The notes beneath the pieces are model-generated. The model was not told the origin of the DNA. It did no database searches and saw only the letters and a program-made list of their open reading frames with translations. Made by a program: the position numbers and the translations under genes. Shown piece after piece: positions 1-7,491 of a DNA stretch of 64,000 bases. Position 1 is the first letter of the stretch. The number at the start of each line of letters is the position of its first letter. Source of the stretch: Amycolatopsis rifamycinica (GTDB lineage Bacteria > Actinomycetota > Actinomycetes > Mycobacteriales > Pseudonocardiaceae); NCBI RefSeq assembly GCF_000695625.1, contig NZ_JMQI01000073.1:62001-126000 (forward strand), read 5' to 3'.

Positions 1-1644
1 GTCACGTTCGCGGAGTTCGCCGCGCGGACCGACCGCCTCGCCCGGTGGCTGGCGTCCCAGGGCGCGGGGCCGGAGAAGGTGGTGGCGCTGGTGCTGCCGC
101 GGTCGGCGGCGGTCGTCGAGGCGATCTTCGGCGTGTTCAAGACGGGTGCGGCGTACCTGCCGGTCGACCCGGATCAGCCGGTGGACCGGATCTCGGCGAT
201 CCTCGCCGACGCCGGTGCCGCGCTCGTGCTCACCAGCCGTTCGCTCGCTGCCCCCGTCCCCGGCGCGCTGTTCATCGAGGACATTGTGGACAGTGACGCG
301 GCGCTTGCCCCGCCGTCGCCCGCGAATCCGGCGTACGTGCTCTACACGTCCGGGTCCACCGGCAAGCCGAAGGGTGTGGTCGTCCCGCATTCCGGGCTGG
401 TGAACCTGTTCCACAGCCACCGCGAGACGCTCTACCGCCCGGCCGTCGCCGCGGCGGGCGGCCGTCGGCTGCGGGTCGGGCACGCGTGGGCGTTCTTCTT
501 CGACGCGTCCTGGCAGCCGCAGCTGTGGCTGCTCGACGGGCACGAGGTGCACGTCGTCGACGACGACACCCGCCGCGACCCGGACCGGCTGGCCGCGGTG
601 GTGCGCGAGCGCGGGCTCGACTTCCTCGAGCTCACGCCGTCGCACTTCGCGCAGCTGGCCGCGGCCGGGGTGATCGCCGATGACCGCTGCGCCCTCGGCG
701 TCGTCGGCGTCGGCGGTGAAGCCGTCTCGCAGACGCTGTGGGAGACCCTGGCGTCGATGCCCGGCACGGCGGCGTACAACCTCTACGGCCCCACCGAGGC
801 CACTGTGGACGCTCTGGTGGGCCGCTTCGGCGACGCCGACCGGCCGGTGGTCGGCCGTCCGGTGCACAACACCCGCGCGTACGTCCTCGACGGCCGCCTC
901 TCGCCGGTTCCCGCCGGGGTGCCGGGCGAGCTGTACCTGGCCGGCGCCGGGCTCGCCCGCGGCTACCACGGGCGGCCGGAACTCACCGCGGACCGGTTCG
1001 TCGCCGATCCCTTCGGGACGCCGGGGGAGCGGATGTACCGCACCGGCGACCTGGTGCGGTGGCGGCCGGACGGGCAGCTGGAGTACCTCGGCCGCACCGA
1101 CGACCAGGTGAAGATCCGGGGCTTCCGGATCGAGCCGGGCGAGGTCGAGACGGCCCTGACCCGGCACGACGACGTGACGCAGGCGCTCGTCGTGGTCCGG
1201 GACGAGCGGCTGGTCGCGTACACGACTCCGGCGACCGCTGATCCGGTGGCACTGCGGGAGTTCCTCGCGCGGTCGCTGCCGGAGTACATGGTGCCGTCGG
1301 CGATCGTGCCCCTGGACGCCTTCCCGGTGACGCCCAACGGGAAGCTGGATCGCGCGGCGCTGCCCGCGCCCGAGTTCGAAACCCGCGGCCGGGCCCCGGA
1401 AACGGCCACGGAAAAGGCGCTCTGCGAGATCTTCGCGGAGGTGCTGGACCTCGCCGCCGTCGGCGCCGACGACGACCTGTTCACCCTCGGCGGGCATTCG
1501 ATGCTGCTGGTGGTCCTGCGCAACCGCATCACCGAGCGGCTCGGGACCGAGCTGCCCATCGCCGAGTTCTTCCGCACCCCCACCGCGGCCGGGCTGGCCG
1601 CCGTGGTGGAACCGGGCTCCGCCACCCGGAACCCCGCAAATTGA
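1..1644 (+). CDS. NRPS adenylation-thiolation didomain, 3' end of a larger gene
   Basis: The reading frame is open from base 1, so the gene begins upstream; 547 residues are visible. It activates an amino acid as adenylate and loads it on a carrier domain. Visible adenylation motifs are YTSGSTGKPKG (about residue 115), NLYGPTEAT (about 260), GRTDDQVKIRGFRIEPGEVE (about 365) and PNGKLDRAALP (about 445). The carrier motif LGGHSM has its phosphopantetheine serine at residue 500. No condensation or thioesterase domain follows, so chain release must occur in trans or this is a terminal or stand-alone loading unit. Reading the pocket by hand against GrsA gives about DAQEGGLVDK, nearest in memory to glutamine-type codes, but the substrate is uncertain. 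panD, a siderophore-binding protein and MbtH follow, which points to siderophore synthesis. Confidence 0.93.
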   Translation, partial: VTFAEFAARTDRLARWLASQGAGPEKVVALVLPRSAAVVEAIFGVFKTGAAYLPVDPDQPVDRISAILADAGAALVLTSRSLAAPVPGALFIEDIVDSDAALAPPSPANPAYVLYTSGSTGKPKGVVVPHSGLVNLFHSHRETLYRPAVAAAGGRRLRVGHAWAFFFDASWQPQLWLLDGHEVHVVDDDTRRDPDRLAAVVRERGLDFLELTPSHFAQLAAAGVIADDRCALGVVGVGGEAVSQTLWETLASMPGTAAYNLYGPTEATVDALVGRFGDADRPVVGRPVHNTRAYVLDGRLSPVPAGVPGELYLAGAGLARGYHGRPELTADRFVADPFGTPGERMYRTGDLVRWRPDGQLEYLGRTDDQVKIRGFRIEPGEVETALTRHDDVTQALVVVRDERLVAYTTPATADPVALREFLARSLPEYMVPSAIVPLDAFPVTPNGKLDRAALPAPEFETRGRAPETATEKALCEIFAEVLDLAAVGADDDLFTLGGHSMLLVVLRNRITERLGTELPIAEFFRTPTAAGLAAVVEPGSATRNPAN

Positions 1645-1663
1645 ACCGAGACACGGAGTAGAC

Positions 1664-2077
1664 GTGCACCGCACCCTGATGAACGCCAAGATCCACCGCG
1701 CCACCGTCACGCAGGCCGACCTGCACTACGTCGGCTCGCTGACCATCGACGCGGACCTGATGGCCGCCGCGGACATCGTCGAGGGCGAGAAGGTCCAGGT
1801 CGTCGACATCACCAACGGCGCCCGGCTGGAGACCTACGCCATCACCGGCGAGCCGGGGTCCGGCGTGATCGGCGTCAACGGCGCCGCCGCGCACCTGGTG
1901 CACCCGGGCGACCTGGTCATCATCATCACCTACGCGCAGGTGGAGGAGGCCGAGCGCGCCGGGCACCGGCCGCGGGTGGTGCACGTGGACGCGGACAACC
2001 GGCAGGTGCACCTGGGTCACGACCCGGCCGAGCCGGTGCCCGGAGCGGAAGCGCAGCTGTCGGGCCGTGGGCGGTGA
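1664..2077 (+). CDS. panD: Aspartate 1-decarboxylase (pyruvoyl-dependent)
   Basis: Converts L-aspartate to beta-alanine, normally for pantothenate and CoA. The 137-residue product has the family's length and starts MHRTLMNAKIHRATVTQADL. The self-cleavage site Gly24-Ser25 lies in YVGS, where Ser25 becomes the pyruvoyl group, and the conserved NGAAAHLV segment is present. The start is GTG at 1664 behind a ggag box. It lies 19 bases after an NRPS gene and before a siderophore-binding protein rather than beside panB or panC. Inference: it may supply beta-alanine as a siderophore building block, as in exochelin-type peptides, or supply phosphopantetheine for the carrier domains. The family call is secure; the pathway role is not. 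Confidence 0.95.
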   Translation: MHRTLMNAKIHRATVTQADLHYVGSLTIDADLMAAADIVEGEKVQVVDITNGARLETYAITGEPGSGVIGVNGAAAHLVHPGDLVIIITYAQVEEAERAGHRPRVVHVDADNRQVHLGHDPAEPVPGAEAQLSGRGR

Positions 2078-2105
2078 CACAGTTGCCTTGCGAGGGTGCC
2101 CTAAA

Positions 2106-2124
2106 TAAGGTGTGCCTATCCTAA
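2106..2124 (+). promoter_or_regulatory. DmdR/IdeR-type iron box
   Basis: The 19 bases TAAGGTGTGCCTATCCTAA match 14 of 19 positions of the actinobacterial iron-box consensus TTAGGTTAGGCTAACCTAA, including both outer arms. The site ends 20 bases before the chosen start of the siderophore-binding protein, so an iron-loaded repressor would block its transcription. It also overlaps a possible upstream GTG at 2112, which argues against that start. Confidence 0.7.
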
Positions 2125-2144
2125 AGCTCAGCGAGAGGTCGTTC

Positions 2145-3170
2145 ATGTCCGTGTTCCAAGGCGCTGCCGGGCTCAGCCGGCGTGGTTTCCTGATCGGGGC
2201 GGGCGGCCTCGCGGCCGCCGCCGCCCTCACCGCGTGCGGCAGCGGGGACGACAAGAAAGCCGGTGGCGCCACCGGCCCGTGGGAGTTCACCGACGACCGC
2301 GGTCAGAAGGCCTCGCGCGACCAGCGTCCGGCGCGGGTGGTGGCCTACGCCAGCTCGGCCGCCGCGCTCTGGGACTACGGCGTCCGCCCGGTCGGGGTGT
2401 TCGGCCCGCAGAAGACGGCCGACGGCGGCAAGGAGATCCAGGCCGGCAACATCGACCTGAACGCCGTCACGTCGATCGGCAACGCCTGGGACGACTTCAG
2501 CATGGAGAAGTTCGCCGCGCTCCGGCCGGACCTGGTGGTCACCGGCCTGACCGGCACCAAGCCGACGGACATGTGGGTGCTCACCGACGACCTCGGCTCC
2601 AAGGTGCAGCAGGTCGCGCCGATTGTCGCGCTCTCGGAGTACAAGGTCACGCTGCCGAAGGTGATCGAGCGCTACTCGCAGCTCGCGGTCGCCCTGGGCG
2701 GCGACGCGAACTCGGAAACCATGAAGAAGGCCAAGGAGGACTTCGACAAGGCGTCCGAGGACCTGCGCGCGGCGGCCAAGGAGAAGGCCGGCCTCAAGGT
2801 CCTGGTGCTCTACGGCGACAAGGACGGCCTGTACATCGCGAAGCCCGACTTCTTCGCCGACCTTGCGTACTACCGCGAACTCGGCCTGGACATCGTCTCC
2901 GGCGGCGGCAGCGAGGACTACTGGGAGCAGCTGTCCTGGGAGCAGGCGGGCAAGTACCCGGCGGACCTGATCCTGACCGACTCGCGTTCGTACGCGCTGC
3001 CGCGCGCCCAGATGACGCAGTTCCCGACGTGGAACCAGCTGCCCGCGGTGAAGGCCGGGCAGCTCGGCGACTGGTCGGCCGAGCCGCGCTTCAACCACCT
3101 GCTCGCCACGCCGGTCATCCAGAAGCTGACCGCGCTGGTGAAGGGTGCCCGCACGGACATCACCGCCTGA
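2145..3170 (+). CDS. Fe-siderophore ABC transporter substrate-binding lipoprotein
   Basis: Captures ferric siderophore outside the membrane for an ABC importer. The 341-residue product has a twin-arginine signal (SRRGFL, residues 11-16), an alanine-rich hydrophobic stretch and a lipobox ending at Cys31 (LTAC). The Periplasmic_BP_2 domain begins near FTDDRGQ and RPARVVAY. ATG 2145 is chosen over an in-frame GTG at 2112 because the GTG falls inside the iron box and the ATG has the box gcgagagg upstream. The permease and ATPase genes are not adjacent. MbtH follows within 11 bases. Family is secure; the ligand is presumably the product of the neighbouring NRPS (inference). Confidence 0.93.
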   Translation: MSVFQGAAGLSRRGFLIGAGGLAAAAALTACGSGDDKKAGGATGPWEFTDDRGQKASRDQRPARVVAYASSAAALWDYGVRPVGVFGPQKTADGGKEIQAGNIDLNAVTSIGNAWDDFSMEKFAALRPDLVVTGLTGTKPTDMWVLTDDLGSKVQQVAPIVALSEYKVTLPKVIERYSQLAVALGGDANSETMKKAKEDFDKASEDLRAAAKEKAGLKVLVLYGDKDGLYIAKPDFFADLAYYRELGLDIVSGGGSEDYWEQLSWEQAGKYPADLILTDSRSYALPRAQMTQFPTWNQLPAVKAGQLGDWSAEPRFNHLLATPVIQKLTALVKGARTDITA

Positions 3171-3181
3171 GGAGGCCCGCC

Positions 3182-3391
3182 GTGACCAACCCGTTCGAAG
3201 ACCCCGCCGGGACGTACCTGGTCCTGGTCAACGCCGAAAACCAGCACAGCCTGTGGCCGGAGTTCGCGGACGTCCCGTCCGGCTGGACGGTCGCCTTCGG
3301 CCCCTCGTCGCGCCAGGAGTGCCTGGACCACGTGGAAGCGAACTGGACGGACATGCGCCCCAAGTCCCTGGCCGACGCCATGGACGCCTGA
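3182..3391 (+). CDS. mbtH: MbtH-like NRPS accessory protein
   Basis: A 69-residue chaperone-like protein that binds adenylation domains and supports their folding and activity. It shows the family core NAENQHSLWP, GWTVAFG and NWTDMRP, with the conserved tryptophans at positions 25, 35 and 55. The GTG start at 3182 has the box gaggaggc just before it. It lies 11 bases after the siderophore-binding protein and before a strong hairpin, so it probably closes the iron-regulated operon. Presence of MbtH supports an active NRPS line upstream of this window. Confidence 0.96.
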   Translation: MTNPFEDPAGTYLVLVNAENQHSLWPEFADVPSGWTVAFGPSSRQECLDHVEANWTDMRPKSLADAMDA

Positions 3392-3404
3392 CCCCCCTCC
3401 CGCA

Positions 3405-3437
3405 CGACACGCCGGGAGCCCCGCTCCCGGCGTGTCG
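3405..3437 (+). terminator. Perfect 14-bp hairpin after mbtH
   Basis: CGACACGCCGGGAG pairs perfectly with CTCCCGGCGTGTCG across a 5-base loop. The hairpin begins 14 bases after the mbtH stop. There is no long T-run, but hairpins of this type commonly end transcription in actinobacteria. Its right arm runs into the repeat cluster that follows. Confidence 0.75.
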
Positions 3438-3585
3438 TCCCCCCAGTCACGCGTGTCGTCCCCTCAAGCACGCGTGTCGTCCCCTCCGACACGCGAGATG
3501 CCCCTCCCCGCACGCGAGATGCCTCTCTGCGCACGCGAGATGCCTCTCGTAGCACGCAAGATCGCCGCTCGATCACGCGAGTGAA
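3431..3585. repeat. Cluster of short CACGCG-headed repeats
   Basis: About eight irregular copies of a 17-20 base unit lie in a row. The first units read cgcgtgtcgtcccctc; the later ones read cacgcgagatgcctctc, so two variants sit in two blocks. The spacing is too short and irregular for CRISPR. Together with the hairpin and the leader ORF that follows, it fills most of the 480-base gap between mbtH and the EF-G-like gene. No function is evident beyond possible multiple hairpins or protein sites. Confidence 0.7.
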
Positions 3586-3700
3586 GTGGCCCCGGGCCAT
3601 CCGACGCGCGCCGCCCCACGGAAATTGCGTTGGCCGCGGCCCCGCCCGCCGCTACCCTTTCCCGGAACTCGCCCACCGCGTCGAACGAAGGGAGCCGGCC

Positions 3701-3802
3701 GTGCGTCGTCACGCTGCCGTCGCTCCCCGCTCGCGGTCCGAGGTGATCCTCGTGTCTCCGCGTCCCCGGTGCCTGCCGCGCGGCTCGCACCGGATCCCGT
3801 GA
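3701..3802 (+). CDS. Possible 33-residue arginine-rich leader peptide
   Basis: A small frame starts with GTG at 3701 behind a good ribosome binding site (gaaggga, ending 11-12 bases upstream) and ends with TGA 69 bases before the EF-G-like gene. The product begins VRRHAAVAPRSRSEV and holds eight arginines, two histidines and one cysteine. Within its 3' end the arms CCGGTGC (3766-3772) and GCACCGG (3787-3793) can pair. A short, basic, translated frame ahead of a translation-factor gene fits an attenuation leader that senses ribosome stalling. This is inference; chance cannot be excluded in GC-rich DNA. Confidence 0.4.
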   Translation: MRRHAAVAPRSRSEVILVSPRPRCLPRGSHRIP

Positions 3803-3871
3803 CGCCTTCCTGACCTCGCCGTCGCGGGGAATCGCGCCGTCCCGATCACTTCGTCCACAAAGGACAGCGTC

Positions 3872-5815
3872 GTGCGCACCCCAATCCTGGCCACCGTCCG
3901 CAACCTGGGCATCCTCGCCCACGTCGACGCGGGCAAGACCACCGTCACCGAACGGATCCTCCACCGCACCGGTACCACCCACAAGACCGGCGAGGTCCAC
4001 GACGGCACCACCGTCACCGACTTCGACCCGCAGGAACGCGACCGCGGCATCACCATCTTCGCCGCGGCCGTCAGCTGCACGTGGGACGGCCACCGGCTCA
4101 CCCTCATCGACACGCCCGGCCACGTCGACTTCACCGCCGAGGTCGAGCGGTCGCTGCGGGTGCTCGACGGCGCCGTCGCCGTGTTCGACGCCGTCGCCGG
4201 GGTCGAGCCGCAGAGCGAAACCGTGTGGCGGCAGGCCGATCGGTACGGCGTGCCGCGGATCGCCTTCGTCAACAAGCTCGACCGCGCGGGGGCCGACCTC
4301 GACGCCGCCGTCGCCTCGATCCGGGCGCGGCTGCACCCGGCGCCGCTGGTCGTGCAGCTGCCGATCGGGCGGGAGGACGGCTTCACCGGCGTCGTCGACC
4401 TCGTACGCCCGCGGGACGTGCCGGACGACCTCGTCGCCGAGGCCCGCCGGAGGCGCCGCGTGCTCGAGGAGGCCGTCGCCGAGCTGCACCCGGTGGCCCT
4501 CGACGAGTTCTGTGCCACCGGCACGGTCTCGGCCGAGACCCTGGAAAAGGCGCTGCGGGAGCTGACCCTCAGCGGGGCCGGGCTGGTCGTGCTGTGCGGG
4601 GCGGCCTACCGGGACCGCGGGATCGAGCCGTTGCTCGACGCCGTGGTCGCGTACCTGCCGTCGCCGGCGGACGTCCCGCCGGTGCGGCCCGACCGGCCCG
4701 CCGATCCGGCGGCGCCGCTGGCCGCGCTGGTGTTCAAGGTCGTCTCGACGGCCACGGGACGGCTGACGTACCTGCGGGTGTACTCGGGAACGCTGCGGAA
4801 GGGAGACCAGGTGGCGGACGCGGGACGCGTCGAACGCATCGCCCGCGTGCTGCGCGTGCAGGCCGACCGGCAGTCCGAAGTGGACAGTGCGGTGGCCGGC
4901 GACATCGTCGCGGTGGCCGGGCCGAAGGCGGCGCGCGTCGGCGCCACGCTCTGCGCGCCCGGCGCCCCGGTGCTGCTGGAGCCGCCGGTGACGGCGGACC
5001 CGGTGGTCTCGGTGGCGATCGAGGCCCGGCGCGACGGCGACCGGCTCACCGAGGCGCTCGCCCGGCTGGCCGAGGAGGATCCGTCGCTGGTCGTGCGGGT
5101 CGATCCGGAGACCGGGCAGACCGTGCTGTCCGGTCTCGGCGAGCTGCACCTGGAAGTGGCGGTGGAGAAGCTGCGGCGGGACCGCGGCCTCGAGGTCGTG
5201 GTGGGCCGTCCTTCGGTGGCGTACCGCGAGACGGTGGTCAGCGGCGTGTCCGGGCTGGTCTACCGCCACGTCAAGCAGGACGGCGGGGCGGGCCAGTTCG
5301 CCCACGTGGTCCTGGACGTCGCCCCGGCGGCCGACGGCTTCGAGTTCGCCTCGGCGGTCGTCGGCGGCCGGGTGCCGCGGGAGTACGTCCGCGCGGTCGA
5401 GGCGGGCTGCCGTGACGCGCTGGCGGAGGGACCGCTGGGCGGGCACCCGGTGACGGGCCTGCGCGTGACGCTGACCGACGGGGCGACGCACCCGAAGGAC
5501 TCGTCGGACCTGGCGTTCCGCACGGCGGGGCGGCTCGGGCTGCGTGAGGCGCTGCGCCGCTCGGTGCTGCGGTTGCTGGAGCCGGTGGCCGAGGTGTCGG
5601 TGACGGTCCCGCCCGAGGCGGTCGGCGGCGTGCTCGGCGACCTCGCGGCGCGCCGGGGCCGGGTCGCGGGTTCGGAGGTGCGGCCGGGCACGGCGGTGGT
5701 GACGGCGACGGTGCCGGTGGCGGAGCTGTTCGGCTACGCCACCCGGTTGCGGAGCCGGACCCAGGGCCGGGGCACGTTCACCGCCCGGCCGGCGGGGTTC
5801 GCTCCGGCGCCGTAG
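3872..5815 (+). CDS. EF-G-like translational GTPase (647 aa)
   Basis: A ribosome-associated GTPase of the EF-G/Tet(M) superfamily. G motifs are visible: AHVDAGKTT (residues 16-24), RGITI (about 59), DTPGHVDF (about 80) and NKLD (about 134). The domain IV entry HVKQDGGAGQFAHVVLDV is EF-G-like rather than Tet(M)-like. At 647 residues it is about 50 shorter than housekeeping EF-G, with a reduced insert after the G domain. It is monocistronic, not in an str operon, so it is probably a second EF-G paralogue or a ribosome-protection or stress factor rather than the essential EF-G. The GTG start at 3872 has aaagga 8 bases upstream. The long 5' region may carry a regulatory leader. Confidence 0.88.
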   Translation: MRTPILATVRNLGILAHVDAGKTTVTERILHRTGTTHKTGEVHDGTTVTDFDPQERDRGITIFAAAVSCTWDGHRLTLIDTPGHVDFTAEVERSLRVLDGAVAVFDAVAGVEPQSETVWRQADRYGVPRIAFVNKLDRAGADLDAAVASIRARLHPAPLVVQLPIGREDGFTGVVDLVRPRDVPDDLVAEARRRRRVLEEAVAELHPVALDEFCATGTVSAETLEKALRELTLSGAGLVVLCGAAYRDRGIEPLLDAVVAYLPSPADVPPVRPDRPADPAAPLAALVFKVVSTATGRLTYLRVYSGTLRKGDQVADAGRVERIARVLRVQADRQSEVDSAVAGDIVAVAGPKAARVGATLCAPGAPVLLEPPVTADPVVSVAIEARRDGDRLTEALARLAEEDPSLVVRVDPETGQTVLSGLGELHLEVAVEKLRRDRGLEVVVGRPSVAYRETVVSGVSGLVYRHVKQDGGAGQFAHVVLDVAPAADGFEFASAVVGGRVPREYVRAVEAGCRDALAEGPLGGHPVTGLRVTLTDGATHPKDSSDLAFRTAGRLGLREALRRSVLRLLEPVAEVSVTVPPEAVGGVLGDLAARRGRVAGSEVRPGTAVVTATVPVAELFGYATRLRSRTQGRGTFTARPAGFAPAP

Positions 5816-5818
5816 CAC

Positions 5819-5871
5819 GTCGTGAATGACTCATTCGGGGCCTGCGAGGTCCTGAATGAGTCATTCACGAC
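5819..5871. repeat. Perfect 18-bp inverted repeat between convergent genes
   Basis: GTCGTGAATGACTCATTC at 5819 is repeated in perfect inversion as GAATGAGTCATTCACGAC at 5854-5871, with a 17-base loop. Each arm itself contains a TGASTCA palindrome. It starts 4 bases after the EF-G-like stop and faces the convergent PLP enzyme gene, so it can act as a bidirectional terminator. A related element lies at 59056, suggesting a genome-wide repeat family. Confidence 0.8.
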
Positions 5872-5915
5872 TCGGCATCAGGGACCCGTTCGGCGCCTCA
5901 GGGCAGGGGAGCGCC

Positions 5916-7115
5916 TCAGCCACGGGCAAGGGACTCCACGCCGGCCAGCAGCCGGTCCACGTCGTCCTCCGTCGTGTAAGGCGCGATGCCCGTCCGCACC
6001 GCTCCGGCGTCGCCGAGCCCGAGGTGCCGCGAGCACTCGATCGCGTAGAAACTGCCCGCCGGAGCGTTCACCCCCCGCGCGCCGAGGTGCTCGTACACCG
6101 CCTGCGACGCGACCCCGGCCACCGCGAACAGCACCGTCGGAGTCCGGTGCCGCTCCGGTGCCCCGTACCGCGTGACGCCCGGCAGCGCGGCCAGACCGGC
6201 GTCGAGCCGCGCCAGCAGGGCGTTCTCGTGCTCCTCCAGCCCCGCCATCGATCCCCGCAACCGCGATCGGCGGGACCCCGTCCCCGGTACCAGCCCGGCG
6301 AGGAAGTCGATCGCCGCGGTCGTGCCCGCCAGCAGCTCGTACGGCAGGGTGCCCAGCTCGAACCGTTCCGGGACCGCGTTGGTCGACGGCAGCAGCTTGT
6401 CCGGGTGCAGCGTCTCGAGCGCCGCCGGCGCCGCCGCGACCACGCCGAGGTGCGGGCCGAGGAACTTGTACGGCGAGCACGCGTAGAAATCGGCCCCGAG
6501 CTCCGTGATGTCCACCAGGGCGTGCGGGGTCAGGTGGACGCCGTCGACGTACAGCAGCGCGCCCGCGGCGTGCACCTGCGCCGCGATCGCCGGGATGTCC
6601 GGGCGCGTGCCCAGGAGGTTGGACGCCGCCGTCACCGCGACCAGCCGCGTCCGCTCGGACAGCAGCGGGCCGATCGGGGCGAGTTCGCCCGTGCCCGGGT
6701 CGAAATCCACCCAGCGCACGGTGGCGCCGGCCGCCGCCGCGGCCTGGACCCACGGGCGGATGTTGGCGTCGTGGTCGAGGCGGGTCACCACGACTTCGTC
6801 GCCCGGGCCCCACTTCTGGGCCAGCGTCCGGGAGAAGTCGTAGGTCAGCTGGGTCATGCTGCGGCCGAAGACGACGCCGGCCGGATCGGCGGCCAGCAGG
6901 TCGGCGACGGCGAGCCGGGCTTCGGTGACGACCGCGCTCGCCCGGCGCTCGGCCGCGGTGACGACGCCGCGGTTGGCGATCGCCGCGCACAGCGTGCCGG
7001 CCACCGCCTCCCCGACGACGTCGGGGACCTGCGAGCCACCCGGTCCGTCGAAGTGGGCGGCGCCGCCGTCGAGGGCGGGGAAGTGCGCTCGGATCGCCTG
7101 AACGTCGTAGGTCAC
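5916..7115 (-). CDS. Cysteine desulfurase-like class V aminotransferase
   Basis: A 399-residue PLP enzyme of the class V aminotransferase fold. The PLP lysine lies in SPYKFLGPHLG, preceded by the cofactor-binding segments LDHDANIRPW and YVDGVHLTPH. These mark the cysteine-desulfurase-like subfamily (CsdA-like), which removes sulfur or related groups from small substrates; the true substrate is unknown. GTG at 7115 (VTYDVQAIRAHFP) is preferred to an upstream start because homologues begin close to the RAHFPAL segment. It stands alone, convergent with the EF-G-like gene, with no isc or suf genes nearby, so a dedicated Fe-S role is unlikely. Confidence 0.88.
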   Translation of the reverse strand: MTYDVQAIRAHFPALDGGAAHFDGPGGSQVPDVVGEAVAGTLCAAIANRGVVTAAERRASAVVTEARLAVADLLAADPAGVVFGRSMTQLTYDFSRTLAQKWGPGDEVVVTRLDHDANIRPWVQAAAAAGATVRWVDFDPGTGELAPIGPLLSERTRLVAVTAASNLLGTRPDIPAIAAQVHAAGALLYVDGVHLTPHALVDITELGADFYACSPYKFLGPHLGVVAAAPAALETLHPDKLLPSTNAVPERFELGTLPYELLAGTTAAIDFLAGLVPGTGSRRSRLRGSMAGLEEHENALLARLDAGLAALPGVTRYGAPERHRTPTVLFAVAGVASQAVYEHLGARGVNAPAGSFYAIECSRHLGLGDAGAVRTGIAPYTTEDDVDRLLAGVESLARG

Positions 7116-7169
7116 GGCGCCAGCATGCCCAACCCGGGCCACCGGCCTCAAGATCCGCCCGGTGGGAAG

Positions 7170-7394
7170 TCAGCGCCCGCGGTTGCGGGGGTGCTCGCGG
7201 GCCCGGCGTTCGTTGCCGTGCTTGTAGTTGCCGGTCACCCGCGCCATCAGCAGCTGCGGGTCGTCACCCCGGGCCACCGCGGCCAGGAACCGGGCGGCGG
7301 CGGCCGCGCGCAGCGTCCCGGCGGGCCGCCCGTGGTGCGTGATCGTCACGGTGCCGCCCTCGTCGCGGTAGGCGAAGCCCTCCGGTGTCCCCAT
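7170..7394 (-). CDS. Small conserved actinobacterial protein of unknown function
   Basis: A 74-residue protein starting MGTPEGFAYRDEGG, with the phrases ITHHGRPAGTLR, DPQLLMARVTGNYKHGNERR and a basic tail. I recall this pattern from many actinobacterial hypothetical proteins, where it is always short and solitary, but no function is known to me. It is soluble and mildly basic with no signal peptide. It is transcribed away from the GT87 gene that starts about 100 bases to its right, so the two share a divergent promoter region. The start is the only ATG that keeps the conserved block. Confidence 0.75.
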   Translation of the reverse strand: MGTPEGFAYRDEGGTVTITHHGRPAGTLRAAAAARFLAAVARGDDPQLLMARVTGNYKHGNERRAREHPRNRGR

Positions 7395-7491
7395 GCGCCC
7401 AGGGTGGCACGGGCGGCAACCGGTTTTCCCCGGGTCGGTTCCGGGGGGTTCCCGGATGGTGCCCGGGCCGGGACCCGACAGAATGCGAGGA

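Noticed and set aside
2112..2144. GTG start at 2112 for the siderophore-binding protein
   Set aside because: It falls inside the iron box and lacks a ribosome binding site; the Tat signal fits the ATG at 2145.
3431..3585. CRISPR array
   Set aside because: Units are 17-20 bases with no separate unique spacers of constant length, and no cas gene is present.
3872..5815. Tet(M)-type tetracycline resistance protein
   Set aside because: Length fits, but the domain IV motif is EF-G-like; resistance cannot be claimed from sequence alone.
3464..5818. 784-residue open frame antisense to the EF-G-like gene
   Set aside because: Arg/His/Gly-rich with no recognisable motif; third-position GC of the opposite gene explains it.
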